This document shows, in pieces, positions 7,582 to 16,385 of a stretch of 24,018 nt of DNA (the first letter of the stretch is position 1; each line of letters begins with the position of its first letter). The notes beneath the pieces are model-generated. The model was not told the DNA's origin, searched no databases, and saw only the letters and a program-made list of their open reading frames with translations. This DNA comes from Bacteroidetes bacterium 4572_114 (GTDB taxonomy: Bacteria; Bacteroidota; Bacteroidia; Bacteroidales; 4484-276), in NCBI GenBank assembly GCA_002254335.1, contig NIVA01000051.1, forward strand, positions 1-24,018, given 5' to 3'. Made by a program: the position numbers and the translations under genes.

Positions 7582-7621
7582 GCCGGATGCCGGGTGTCGG
7601 GTGAAGGAAGCCAAGCACAAC
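7582..7621 (+). repeat. 40-bp dispersed intergenic repeat, copy A
   Basis: It matches the reverse complement of 20979-21018 at 38 of 40 positions. The core contains GCCGGATGCCGGGTGTCGGG followed by TGAAGGAAGCC, and both copies are followed by GAAAC-rich sequence on the same side. Confidence 0.85.
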
Positions 7622-7697
7622 CTAACCTGAAACTTGAAACCCGAAACAAATCACCCGGCATTCTTTGGCTTCTTGGGCAACTCGCTAAAGAAAATAG

Positions 7698-7799
7698 GGC
7701 TACCCGCGTAATGATGGACAAACCGAAGAAAAATTGCCGCTAATGCGCGAATTTATAATTAGTTGATAATTAGTAGTGTCCAATGTTATGCGGGTAGCC
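7698..7799. repeat. Inverted repeat GGCTACCCGC...GCGGGTAGCC
   Basis: The arms at 7698-7711 and 7786-7799 are reverse complements with one mismatch and are 74 bp apart. The right arm lies inside the reading frame of the AI-2E permease and encodes part of its last residues (GYPHNI). Confidence 0.7.
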
Positions 7800-8745
7800 G
7801 AAAATAGCATAAATGCCATGTTTTTCCATGCTCTCGAGTATTATTTTTATGACCCCTGCGATGGGTATAAAAAGTATCATGCCCGAAACCCCCCAAATCA
7901 TGCCCCCTATTATGATGGCGATAAAAACTGTAAACGCATTGATTTTTAATTTATCGCCAACTATCCAGGGCCTGATTACATCATCCTGCAAGAAGTTAAT
8001 TACAAACAGGGCCAGAAAAATAAACAACGGGATAAGCATATTGTCGTTTGTGATGATGGCAAAAATCGAGATAATAACCAGCCCAATAGGGTTTCCTACA
8101 AACGGGATTAGGTTTAACAGTGCCAGGAACACGGCAAAAAACAACCCAAATTTTAACCCAAACGCCATTAGGATCAAATAATTCAAAATAGCAGATATCA
8201 GGGTAATTAATGCCAGACCATAAATATAGCTCCTGATCAATGTCAGCGATTTGTTAAAACGATCTTCGGCCACCTTTAACCGTGATTTATTGTTTTTGAA
8301 TTTGTGTGCATAAAAATGTGGGATAAGGTCACGGTAATAGAGCAGAAAAAAGAGATAAAACATAGTGAGGATAATGTCCCAGATGTTCAAGCCAAAGGCA
8401 GACACAAAATTAATTATGATATCATTGTGCTTGTTTACCCAATTGCTGATGAATGTTTTATCAATATGATCGGGGATAACTATTCCGGCATCCTTTAATG
8501 AAAGGGAGAGGTCATGCAACCGATTGGTCAATTGGTGCACTATTGCAGGGATACCCTTAAAGATATGGCTAAGTTCGACATTCAACCCTGTTAAGGAAGT
8601 TGTAACTGGCAAGGCTGATCAACAGTGCCCAGGTAAGCGGCACAAGGAAGGGTTTCCCGACATAAAGCACCACAACGATTAAGATGGCTGCAATAAAGGC
8701 GTAGGTGTTTTTGATCAGTGAACTTTCGGTTTGCATTTGATTCAT
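7770..8745 (-). pseudogene. AI-2E/PerM family transporter, broken
   Basis: The main frame (below about 8612) encodes most of an AI-2E/PerM-type permease: LIRSYIYGLALITLISAIL, then FLALLNLIPFVGNPIG, then LQDDVIRPWIVGDKLKINAF. It has no ATG at its start. The expected N-terminus lies in another frame from an ATG at 8743-8745: MNQMQTESSLIKNTYAF and the first two membrane helices (AAILIVVVLYVGKPFLVPLTW), stopping at 8569. Joining the two frames still leaves no room for the usual third membrane helix before LSHIFKGIPAIV. A short internal deletion that also shifted the frame is therefore more likely than a single-base error. Members are typically about 340-370 residues. The substrate of this group is uncertain. 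It is divergent from the GH127 gene. Confidence 0.75.
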
Positions 8746-8812
8746 GTTTTAGTGTCGTGTAACGACTTTTGAAATTCATCTTTTGAGTTAGCAGAGGCAA
8801 GGGTAATTTTTT

Positions 8813-8820
8813 TACTTTTG
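8813..8820 (+). promoter_or_regulatory. Putative -7 element TACTTTTG before GH127 gene
   Basis: It fits the Bacteroidota consensus TAnnTTTG, 17 bp before the ATG at 8838. The nearest upstream TTTG (8782-8785) is 27 bp away, longer than the usual spacing of about 19-21, so the -33 element is weak or different. Confidence 0.45.
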
Positions 8821-8837
8821 CTAAAAAACAAACCACA

Positions 8838-11209
8838 ATGAAAAAATTACTTTTACTATTACTTGCCACAATTTTAATGGGGGCATGTTCAAACAACGAT
8901 AACAAAATGAAAGATTACCCTGTTGAACCGGTAGCCTTTACAAACGTAAAATTTACCGACGGTTTCTGGCTCCCGCGGTTAGACACAAACAGAAATGTTA
9001 CCATCCCTTACGATTTCACAAAATGTGAGGAGACCCACAGGATTGACAATTTTGCAATTGCAAAGTTATAGAAGGCGCGTCATACTCGTTAAATATCCAC
9101 CCCGACCCACAACTGGAAAAGTATTTGGATGATCTGATTGCAAAAATTGCTGCGGCCCAGGAAGATGACGGCTATTTATATACTTGCCGCACCATAAACC
9201 CCGACAGCCTGCCACGGCATACGGGGGAGACAAAATGGTGTCAGTTAAAAGACAGCCACGAACTTTATAATATTGGGCACATGTATGAAGCTGCGGTTGC
9301 TTTTTACCAGGCAACGGGCAAGAAAACTTTATTGGATGTGGCAATCAAGAGCGCTGATTTAGTTGATAAAACTTTTGGGCCGGGCAAAGATCAGTTACAC
9401 GGGGTGCCGGGCCACCAGGAAATTGAAATTGGCCTGGTAAAACTTTACAGGGTCACCGGGGACGAAAAGTACCTGAAACTTGCCAAATATTTCCTGGATC
9501 AAAGAGGAAATGCAGATGGCCATAAGCTCTATGTTTATGGTGAAGATGGAAACAACAAAGTTTACACCCAGGACCATAAACCGGTAGTTGAACAATCGGA
9601 AGCTATCGGGCACGCTGTTAGGGCAGCATATATGTATTCGGGGATGGCGGATATTGCAGCACTTACCGATGACAAAAATTACAATAATGCGGTGGCTGGA
9701 TTATGGAATAATGTGGCATCTAAAAAATTATATATCACCGGGGGTATAGGCTCAAAACATGCCGGCGAGGCATTTGGCAATAATTACGATTTACCAAACC
9801 TGACCGCTTATAACGAAACCTGTGCAGCTATTGCAAATATGCTATGGAACCAAAGAATGTTTTTATTAAATGGGGAAGCAAAATATATTGATGTTTTGGA
9901 ACGTACACTTTATAACGGGTTCCTTTCGGGCGTTTCAATTAATGGTGATAGATTTTTCTATCCAAACCCACTTGAATCTGATGGCAGCCACCAACGGAAA
10001 CCCTGGTTTAGTTGCTCGTGCTGCCCTACAAATGTTGTCCGGTTTTTGCCGTCGTTGCCCGGATATGTTTACGCACATACGGATGACGACCTGTTCGTAA
10101 ACCTATATGTTGGGAGCGAAGCAAATATTAATATGGATTTCGGGGAAATAAATATATCGCAAACCACCAATTATCCCTGGGATGGAAATGTAAAAATCAA
10201 TATCGGGCCTGAAACAAAATCAAAATTTACTGTCTCGTTAAGGATCCCCGGATGGGCACAAAACAAACCCGTGCCATCTGATTTGTATCATTATATGAAT
10301 GAATCGGATGAAGAGACCATTATTAAAATCAATAACCGGGAAACAAAATACGATATCATTAATGGATATGCCAAAATAAACAGGCAATGGGAAAAAGGGG
10401 ATATTATCGAAATTAATTTTCCCATGCCTGTACGAAAAGTTATTGCAAATAAAAATGTTATTGAGGACAGGAATAAATTCTCTATCGAAAGGGGGCCGAT
10501 AGTTTACTGTGCCGAATGGGTTGACAATGGCGGGAAAACGCGAAACCTTCTATTAGATAAAAATGCTGAATTCACCTATGAATTTAAAGAAAACCTGATT
10601 AATGGTGTTAACGTTTTGAAAGGAAAGTCAAAATCGTTATCCCTAAATAAATCAGGAAATGCTACCATAGTAAAAGACCAAAACTTTGTTGCAATCCCTT
10701 ATTACGCTTGGGCACACAGGGGAAACGGCGAAATGACAGTTTGGTTCCCATACAAAAAATCGGCGGCCACCCCAACCCTGCCACCAACAATAGCATCCCA
10801 AAGCAAAGTATCGGCATCATATATCCACGATCAAATTGCAGCGGTCAACGACCAGATTAACCCTCAAAACTCTAACGATCACGATATTTCAAGATTAACA
10901 TTTTGGGACCATAAAGGGACAACAGAATGGGTGCAATATGATTTTGACCAGGAAACAACAATTAGTAATATCCATATATATTGGTTCGATGACGGGCCAG
11001 ATGGGGGTTGCAGGATACCTGAAACATGGAAGGTAACTTATTTGAAAAACGGAAAATGGAAAGAGGTATCTACACATGGCAAATACCCGGTTTTAAAGGA
11101 TGAATTTACAACCATCGAAATTTCCAATGTAAAAACAAAATCGATGAAGCTGGAAATTAAACTACAGGAAAACTTTTCGGGAGGTATCCTCGAATGGAAA
11201 CTGGATTGA
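8838..11209 (+). pseudogene. GH127 beta-L-arabinofuranosidase-like lipoprotein, frame broken
   Basis: The gene starts with a lipoprotein signal (KKLLLLLLATILMGAC, Cys17) and the family opening FTNVKFTDGFWLPRL, but stops at a TAG at 9068-9070 after NFAIAKL. Family sequence resumes in another frame with VIEGASYSL, DDLIAKIAAAQEDDGYLYT and the rest of the (alpha/alpha)6 barrel. The GH127 active-site elements survive: YNETCA near 9812-9826 (acid/base Glu and a Zn-binding Cys) and CSCCPTN near 10013-10033 (paired Cys, one the nucleophile in HypBA1). The block G-F-G-FNDSDVYK expected between the two frames is missing, implying loss of roughly 20 codons. A C-terminal discoidin-like sugar-binding domain follows (FWDHKGTTEWVQYDF onwards). 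Its role would be removing L-arabinofuranose or a related sugar from plant-type glycans at the cell surface. Confidence 0.85.
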
Positions 11210-11508
11210 GGGGGAAAAGTACTTGGAGTCCGTCTTTAAAGTTAACAAAAAACGGATTGATGATTGATGATTAACAATTTTTGATTTGAGAAGTGGTTGA
11301 ACGTCAGACAAATCAAAAATCATATATCGTTAATCTGAAATCACAAACCATCGACTTTATGGACAGAGAATACTTATAGTGGACTAAAGTACTTGGAGTG
11401 AGCTAAAGTACTAAGGGTGGGCTAAAGTTTAACTTGATGGGTGAAGGGAAAAGCCCAAACGGTGCAATAAATATCACGGAATTAGTATTCCATTACCCAT
11501 AATAAATC
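11210..11508. repeat. Intergenic region with AAAGTACTTGGAGT repeats
   Basis: No gene is visible. AAAGTACTTGGAGT occurs at 11216-11229 and 11386-11399, a degenerate third copy (AAAGTACTAAGGGT) at 11405-11418, and a partial CTAAAGTTT after it. Between them is a GATTGATGATT tract near 11255-11275 like the one at 22325-22350. The function is unknown; no clear terminator is seen between the converging genes. Confidence 0.6.
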
Positions 11509-12567
11509 CTACCTTTCATATACCGCATAAAAATCCAGGATTTTTGTAAGGACGGCAATTCTGATCTCATCTTTTTCGATTAACAATTCATGTTTGGCAC
11601 CGTCAACCAAATAAGCTTTTGCATCCTTACCTGATGAGTTTAATTCATCAATGAAATCGTTGTGTGCCGAGGCAGAGACAATCTCTTCATCTCCGGCCGA
11701 GAATAGGATAAGCGGGGTTTCAATTTTAGAAATATTATCAGATATTACATCAAATTGTTTGCACGATTTATTTGCCCATTGATATGTTGCCCCTCCCAGC
11801 CTTGCTTCAGGCCCTTCTTCAAATACACGGTTCATCCTGTTATATCTGACCTCACTGCCGGTCAGGGTATTTTCATCAAAACTAACAATCCCATCATCAT
11901 AATTTGTGTGCCCCATAGCGTATTTGGGCTTATCCCCTGTTAATAGGCCAACCATAAAACAGTTTGCAAAACCAAAACCCAGCATGGGAGAAGAAAATGC
12001 AGCAGCATTAAAATAACCGGGATAATCTTCTAAAAAAGTTACACCAATAGCGCCGCCCATGGAATGGGCCAGAAGGAAGATGTTTTTATGATTGTGTGGA
12101 GTTATAAGATTATCATAGAAATATTTCAAATCATCAACATAATACCGGAATTCGTCAATATATCCCATATCAGCATCCGCAACCATCCGCCCCGAAAAAC
12201 CCTGCCCCCGGTGATCGTGAATATAAACAGAGTAGCCGTTGTTGAACAGGTCAAATATTACCTCTTTATATTTTACAGCGGCTTCCGTCCGGCCATCCGA
12301 AATTACAATTGCACCTTTTTCCGGCTTATCCTGAAGAAAATATTTGTAATAAATTTTTACATCGTCAGCGCCGGTAAAATATCCATCAACACCCAAATTA
12401 TAAAGGGAGTCGATACTTTGAACATGACCTGCATCCGCCAGTAACGATTCGGTGCTTAAGTTGTATTTGTTCGTGGTTTGCCCCAATTCAGGAAACGGGG
12501 TTTGGGAGCATGAAGCTAAAAAAATTACAAATAGTAAAGTGTTCAAATATTTAAAAGTGTTTTTCAT
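11509..12567 (-). CDS. Alpha/beta hydrolase lipoprotein, lysophospholipase (PldB)-like
   Basis: A 352-residue complete hydrolase of the serine aminopeptidase S33/Hydrolase_4 type. The lipobox FLASC (Cys20) predicts an envelope lipoprotein. The sequence SDGRTEAAVKYKEVIFDL followed by GYSVYIHDHRGQGFSGR is the characteristic lysophospholipase L2/monoacylglycerol-lipase pattern. The nucleophile elbow is AHSMGG (Ser169); the acid is probably Asp293 in SAGDEEIV and the base His326 in GAKHELL. It is likely to hydrolyse monoacyl lipids or a related ester; the exact substrate cannot be read from sequence. It is transcribed toward the GH127 gene and is separated by about 40 bp from a UPF0175-like remnant upstream. 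Confidence 0.85.
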   Translation of the reverse strand: MKNTFKYLNTLLFVIFLASCSQTPFPELGQTTNKYNLSTESLLADAGHVQSIDSLYNLGVDGYFTGADDVKIYYKYFLQDKPEKGAIVISDGRTEAAVKYKEVIFDLFNNGYSVYIHDHRGQGFSGRMVADADMGYIDEFRYYVDDLKYFYDNLITPHNHKNIFLLAHSMGGAIGVTFLEDYPGYFNAAAFSSPMLGFGFANCFMVGLLTGDKPKYAMGHTNYDDGIVSFDENTLTGSEVRYNRMNRVFEEGPEARLGGATYQWANKSCKQFDVISDNISKIETPLILFSAGDEEIVSASAHNDFIDELNSSGKDAKAYLVDGAKHELLIEKDEIRIAVLTKILDFYAVYER

Positions 12568-12605
12568 TGTCTATGTTCCTCTTCTAATGTAACTTCCAAA
12601 AATCC

Positions 12606-12845
12606 TTATTCTATGTTTCTTACGCGAAACCCATGAATTAAATCCTGTTTTGAAACACCCATTTGTTCAGCAATATACCCTAAAGAACCAATTCCCTTCC
12701 TGTAAAATTGGATTGCACGTTTAACCTTATATTCATGAATCCCCATGCGGAATATTTCTTTCAGGGTTAAGTCTTCCTCGGGCACACCTTTTATCCATTC
12801 GTGTGGAACTTGAATTGTTATTAGATGTGACGGTAAATTGTATCA
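12606..12845 (-). pseudogene. UPF0175-like small protein without a normal start
   Basis: The minus-strand frame reads LITIQVPHEWIKGVPEEDL, then HEYKVKRAIQFYRKGIGSLG and YIAEQMGVSKQDLIHGFRV. This resembles UPF0175 proteins, which are often antitoxin-like partners of PIN-domain toxins. The frame is open back to a TGA just above 12845 but contains no ATG, GTG or TTG before ITIQVP. The first ATG (12744-12746) would give only 46 residues and lose the N-terminal strand. Either a rare start is used or the N-terminus was lost. No toxin gene is adjacent. Confidence 0.55.
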
Positions 12846-12963
12846 GTAGTGGCAGATTGCGTGGCACTTTCCTGTCAAATCAATATGATGTTTGAGCGAG
12901 CTACAAACCTTGATATTTAGCACTTTCCCTGCCATTACTTATACAAAATGTTACAGCACGTAT
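12846..12963. other. Short non-coding stretch
   Basis: About 120 bp between the UPF0175-like frame and the end of the next gene. Nothing is recognisable beyond scattered stops on both strands. Confidence 0.3.
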
Positions 12964-14001
12964 TTATTTTCTTTTCGGTTTCCCTTTGGGCTTACTTGAT
13001 GGTTTGGAAGAAGGTCTTGTTGTAGGTTTGTTCGCAGGTTTGGAAGAAGGTTTAACATTGTATTTATTAGTTGGCACAGAAGACTTATTATCCTTCACAC
13101 TACTTTTTGTAGCATTTTCCTTAGAATTGGGTATTGACTTTTGATTATTTACCTTATTATTTTTTTCTGCACCAGAAGACGGACTTTTTGAAGCATCATT
13201 ACGTTTATAGTTCCCTTCATTTTTGTTTTTATTTACTGTATTGGAAGTGTTTCTTGTTCTGCTATAGTTGTTATAGGTATTATTATTAATTACTACAGTA
13301 TTGCCTCCACGGTGACCCCCATAGTAGTGATTACGATGATGACGATTCCTACCGAAATATATATTAACTGAAATTACTGGGTATGGAGTATAATAAACTG
13401 GGTAATAGCCGTAGTAATAGGGTGGATAATAGGGTACGTAAGCAGGTGAATACACATATTGTACAATTGGTTCTGATTCAACAACCACAACGGTAGCAGG
13501 TTCGCTTTTAACCACAACAGTGTCAGGGCCAGAGTATGCGGGATTAGCAGTAACAGCTGGGGCTTCAAGTTTGGGCTCTATAACATAATCTTTCCCATAT
13601 AGTTCTTCATCACCAACCATTTGTATAGTTACTTTCTCATCTTTACCCTTTGTTACTAAAATTACTGCAACGTCCTGAATATCATCATCAAGTATATCAA
13701 CCTGAAGTACAAAAGCAAAATCATCATCTTCTTTCTGTGTTACAACTTTAATAAAATCAACATTACCATCAAGGTTCAAATCCAGATTGTTAATCCCAGT
13801 TTTTTCATCATTTAAAGATGCTTCAAATTCCTCAATAGTTTTTGACCCTTGAAATAAGTCGAGTGTCGCATAAAGGTCTAAATTATCACCAGGCAACCCT
13901 AACAATTCTGCATCAGTTTCTGTTTCGGTTATGTCTTGTGCATTCAAGTTAGCAATGGCAATAAGAAATGTAAGCATCAGAAGTCCAATCTTTGTTTTCA
14001 T
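12964..14001 (-). CDS. Secreted low-complexity protein of unknown function
   Basis: I do not recognise a family. The start at 14001 gives 345 residues beginning directly with a Sec signal peptide (MKTKIGLLMLTFLIAIANLNAQ) and has AAAGGG upstream. An in-frame ATG at 14022 would add seven charged residues. After cleavage comes an acidic N-terminal domain with an EF-hand/dockerin-like loop, LDLNLDGNVDFIKV, then a Pro/Tyr-rich segment (YVPYYPPYYYGYYPVYY), a His/Arg/Gly patch, an Asn-rich stretch and a long Ser/Lys/Pro tail ending PKGKPKRK. The strongly basic, disordered tail suggests contact with polyanions such as LPS, DNA or peptidoglycan; this is inference. It is monocistronic, with its own putative -7 element. 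Confidence 0.75.
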   Translation of the reverse strand: MKTKIGLLMLTFLIAIANLNAQDITETETDAELLGLPGDNLDLYATLDLFQGSKTIEEFEASLNDEKTGINNLDLNLDGNVDFIKVVTQKEDDDFAFVLQVDILDDDIQDVAVILVTKGKDEKVTIQMVGDEELYGKDYVIEPKLEAPAVTANPAYSGPDTVVVKSEPATVVVVESEPIVQYVYSPAYVPYYPPYYYGYYPVYYTPYPVISVNIYFGRNRHHRNHYYGGHRGGNTVVINNNTYNNYSRTRNTSNTVNKNKNEGNYKRNDASKSPSSGAEKNNKVNNQKSIPNSKENATKSSVKDNKSSVPTNKYNVKPSSKPANKPTTRPSSKPSSKPKGKPKRK

Positions 14002-14046
14002 TTTCAAGTCCCTTTCATTCATTTTTATTAATTCTAATTCAATTTA

Positions 14047-14054
14047 CAAATATA
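14047..14054 (-). promoter_or_regulatory. Putative -7 element TATATTTG
   Basis: On the minus strand this matches TAnnTTTG about 45 bp upstream of the secreted-protein start at 14001. No convincing -33 TTTG lies at the usual distance. Confidence 0.35.
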
Positions 14055-14208
14055 TATCATATTTTTATATGTGTTGTAACTCCAATTTATACGGATAAAT
14101 CACTGCATTTGCAGAAAAGAAGATTATTGAAAAATGAAAATATCAAACGTACAAAAATAACCACCAACCACAGTTACACAAGCCACCCACTCAATTGTAC
14201 ACCATTAT

Positions 14209-16149
14209 TTACTTCTTCTTCTTCCCGGTTTTAGCATCGTAACCCTTTTGCTTGGCCATATCTTCAAGCCGCTTTTGGAACCCTGATTTCTTTTTGGCAG
14301 GTTTCTTTTTATTGAGTTGGATTTGCTTCAGGATTTTATCCTCGTCAATTGCCTGGCGGATCAGAAACATTTGTGCAAACGTAAAGAGGTTGGCCAGAAG
14401 GTAATAGTAGCTAAGCCCGGAAGCATAATTGTTAAAAATGCCCAAAAACATTACCGGCATCAGGTACATCATGGTTTTCATGCCCGGCATTTGTGTGCTG
14501 GAAGACCCCATCATTTCGCTATTTAACTTGGTGTAAAATATGGTTGACACAGTCATTAACAGGGTGAACAAACTCACGTGGTCGCCATAAAACGGGATAT
14601 TCCAGGGCAAACTAAGTATGGAATCGTAACTTGAAAGGTCGTGCGCCCAAAGGAACGGTTGCTGCCTCAACTCGATGGACGAAGGAAAAAACCTAAATAG
14701 CGCAATAAGTATCGGAAACTGTAACAGCATTGGCACACACCCGGCCATGGGGTTTACGCCGGCCTTTTTATACAGTGCCATGGTAGCCTGCTGCTTTTTC
14801 ATGGCATCCTCCTTTTTGGAAAATTTCTTTGTTAGCTCATCGATTTCCGGTTTTAGCACCCTCATTTTGGCCGACGATTGATAGGTTTTGTAGGCTATTG
14901 GGAACAGCACGATTTTTAGCATGATGGTCAACAACAAAATCACAATCCCATAATTCCATCCATAGCCCCCAAGCCAGTCGAACACGGGGATAACGGCATA
15001 AATGTTTATCCAGGCCATCAGGAAAAAACTCCACCCTAAGGGTATCTGCCGTTGCAGTTCGAGGTCGTACTGCTTGAGTGTACGGTATTTATTGGGGCCA
15101 AAATACATCCGCATCGGGAAGGTTTGCTGGGGCTTGTTTTCAAATGGCACACCTATTAAAGCTGACATTGTTTTCAGATAGTGCTCATCCGTGATCTGCT
15201 CATCCGTATAGGTCTTTAAATCTGCATTCATAAAAGGCTGGTCACCGATTATTGTAGCCAGGAAAAACCTCGTTTTAAACGACAGCCACCTGACATCTGT
15301 TTTCAGTGATTCTTCTACGTCCTTGCGCTCCGATAGATAATCAACATCATCCTGGTAATATTTGTAATAAATGGTTGTCTCGTTGCGCTCGTTGTCCAGG
15401 CTTTTTTCCTGGCGGCGCATATCCATTTCCCAGGTAAGGTCAAGGAAATTGGTGCCACGGTCAATCACCCTGTCCATACCCACAAGGTTGAGGTCATAAT
15501 CCATCATATAGTTGTCGCCATACAGTGTATATGCATATTCGATATATCTGTCGGGGTCAATGTCCCCATCGTCCAAATCGGAATAAAGCCTCATCGAAAA
15601 TGTGAGGGCATTGTTGGCGGAAACTGTGAGGGGGCCGCTTCCTGTCCATTCGCTGCCATTTACATAAGGCCTGAAATAGAGGTCATTTGTGCTAATGGTC
15701 CGGTTACTAGAAAAGAAGGTGTAACCAAATTTTACGTCATCATTATTAAACAACACCAACGGGAGCGAATCGTAGCTCTGGTAATCTTTTAGCTCAACAT
15801 TAATTATCTTCCCGCCTTTGTTTGACAGCCTTACCTTGATCAGGTCGTTTTCCAGTATAAACTCTTTATCCTCGCCAATGCCCGCATTTGAGAAAAGCCC
15901 TAACCTGTCGTGTAGTCCTGATGCCTGTGGAATTTGCCCGGTTGAGGTTTCCGGTTCGCCAATTTCTTCCTGTTGTTGTGCACGCTGTTCCATGACAAAA
16001 GCCATCGAATCGGCTTTTTGCTGCTGTACCAGAAGCGAGTCGCGCTGATGCTGCATCCTCTCCTGCTCCTCTTTCGAAGGTTGGTTGTAAATTGTGAATC
16101 CAATGAAAATTGCAAATATCAGAAAAGTACTTTTTTTTTTGAAATCCGT
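14209..16149 (-). CDS. yidC: Membrane protein insertase YidC, start codon ACG
   Basis: YidC inserts membrane proteins with or without SecYEG. The frame shows the Bacteroidota layout: N-terminal anchor (KKKSTFLIFAIFIGFTIYN), a Gln-rich linker, the periplasmic beta-super-sandwich domain (about residues 80-380), five C-terminal helices with the family segments WNYGIVILLLTIMLKIVLFP and GVNPMAGCVPMLLQFPILIA, and a Lys-rich tail that contacts the ribosome. The first ATG in frame (16056) would delete the anchor, which is essential for topology. Codons for the anchor continue upstream in the same frame to DFKKKST, and the codon exactly where the family has Met is ACG (16147-16149), with a stop five or so codons further back. 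I annotate from this ACG, giving 646 residues. A run of 10 A lies just after it. Confidence 0.9.
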   Translation of the reverse strand, partial: TDFKKKSTFLIFAIFIGFTIYNQPSKEEQERMQHQRDSLLVQQQKADSMAFVMEQRAQQQEEIGEPETSTGQIPQASGLHDRLGLFSNAGIGEDKEFILENDLIKVRLSNKGGKIINVELKDYQSYDSLPLVLFNNDDVKFGYTFFSSNRTISTNDLYFRPYVNGSEWTGSGPLTVSANNALTFSMRLYSDLDDGDIDPDRYIEYAYTLYGDNYMMDYDLNLVGMDRVIDRGTNFLDLTWEMDMRRQEKSLDNERNETTIYYKYYQDDVDYLSERKDVEESLKTDVRWLSFKTRFFLATIIGDQPFMNADLKTYTDEQITDEHYLKTMSALIGVPFENKPQQTFPMRMYFGPNKYRTLKQYDLELQRQIPLGWSFFLMAWINIYAVIPVFDWLGGYGWNYGIVILLLTIMLKIVLFPIAYKTYQSSAKMRVLKPEIDELTKKFSKKEDAMKKQQATMALYKKAGVNPMAGCVPMLLQFPILIALFRFFPSSIELRQQPFLWAHDLSSYDSILSLPWNIPFYGDHVSLFTLLMTVSTIFYTKLNSEMMGSSSTQMPGMKTMMYLMPVMFLGIFNNYASGLSYYYLLANLFTFAQMFLIRQAIDEDKILKQIQLNKKKPAKKKSGFQKRLEDMAKQKGYDAKTGKKKK

Positions 16150-16385
16150 GTGTTGGCTTTGTAATCGAAATTAGCAACAATTCTGCCATCTGTACAAAAC
16201 CGGTACATCCATGCAGAAAATTCAGAAAAGCGGAAATAATGTCCGGTTTATTCAACACCATGGCATATCAGGTTTAAAATTTGACAGCTTTTTTGGGTGG
16301 CCCGTATTTCATAGCATGCTTCCTGGTCATAGTTTTTTTGTGGTGCAGGGGCAACTATTTTCTTTAAATCAAAGAAACCTGAGGC
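16150..16385. other. Intergenic region upstream of yidC
   Basis: About 235 bp with no credible gene on either strand and no clear hairpin terminator. The minus-strand frame starting at an ATG near 16180 (MAELLL...) runs into the A10 tract in a different frame from yidC, so a one-base contraction there would fuse it to YidC. Confidence 0.3.

Larger units (their letters stand above)
7283..7769. other. Repeat-rich intergenic region
   Basis: No gene is visible. From left to right it holds a hairpin at 7397-7414, loose CAGTC repeats (about 7450-7540), loose GAAACC/GAAACTTGAAAC repeats (7490-7647), a 40-bp dispersed repeat (7582-7621) and one arm of an inverted repeat (7698-7711). The mix of short near-repeats looks like accumulated intergenic repeat debris rather than a regulatory region. 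Confidence 0.6.

Noticed and set aside
9870..10100. 76-residue plus-strand frame inside the GH127 gene
   Set aside because: A shadow frame; the GH127 frame here carries active-site residues.
15866..16261. 131-residue minus-strand frame across the yidC start
   Set aside because: It is in a different frame from YidC beyond the A10 tract and reads as shadow sequence; only relevant as a possible slippage source for YidC.
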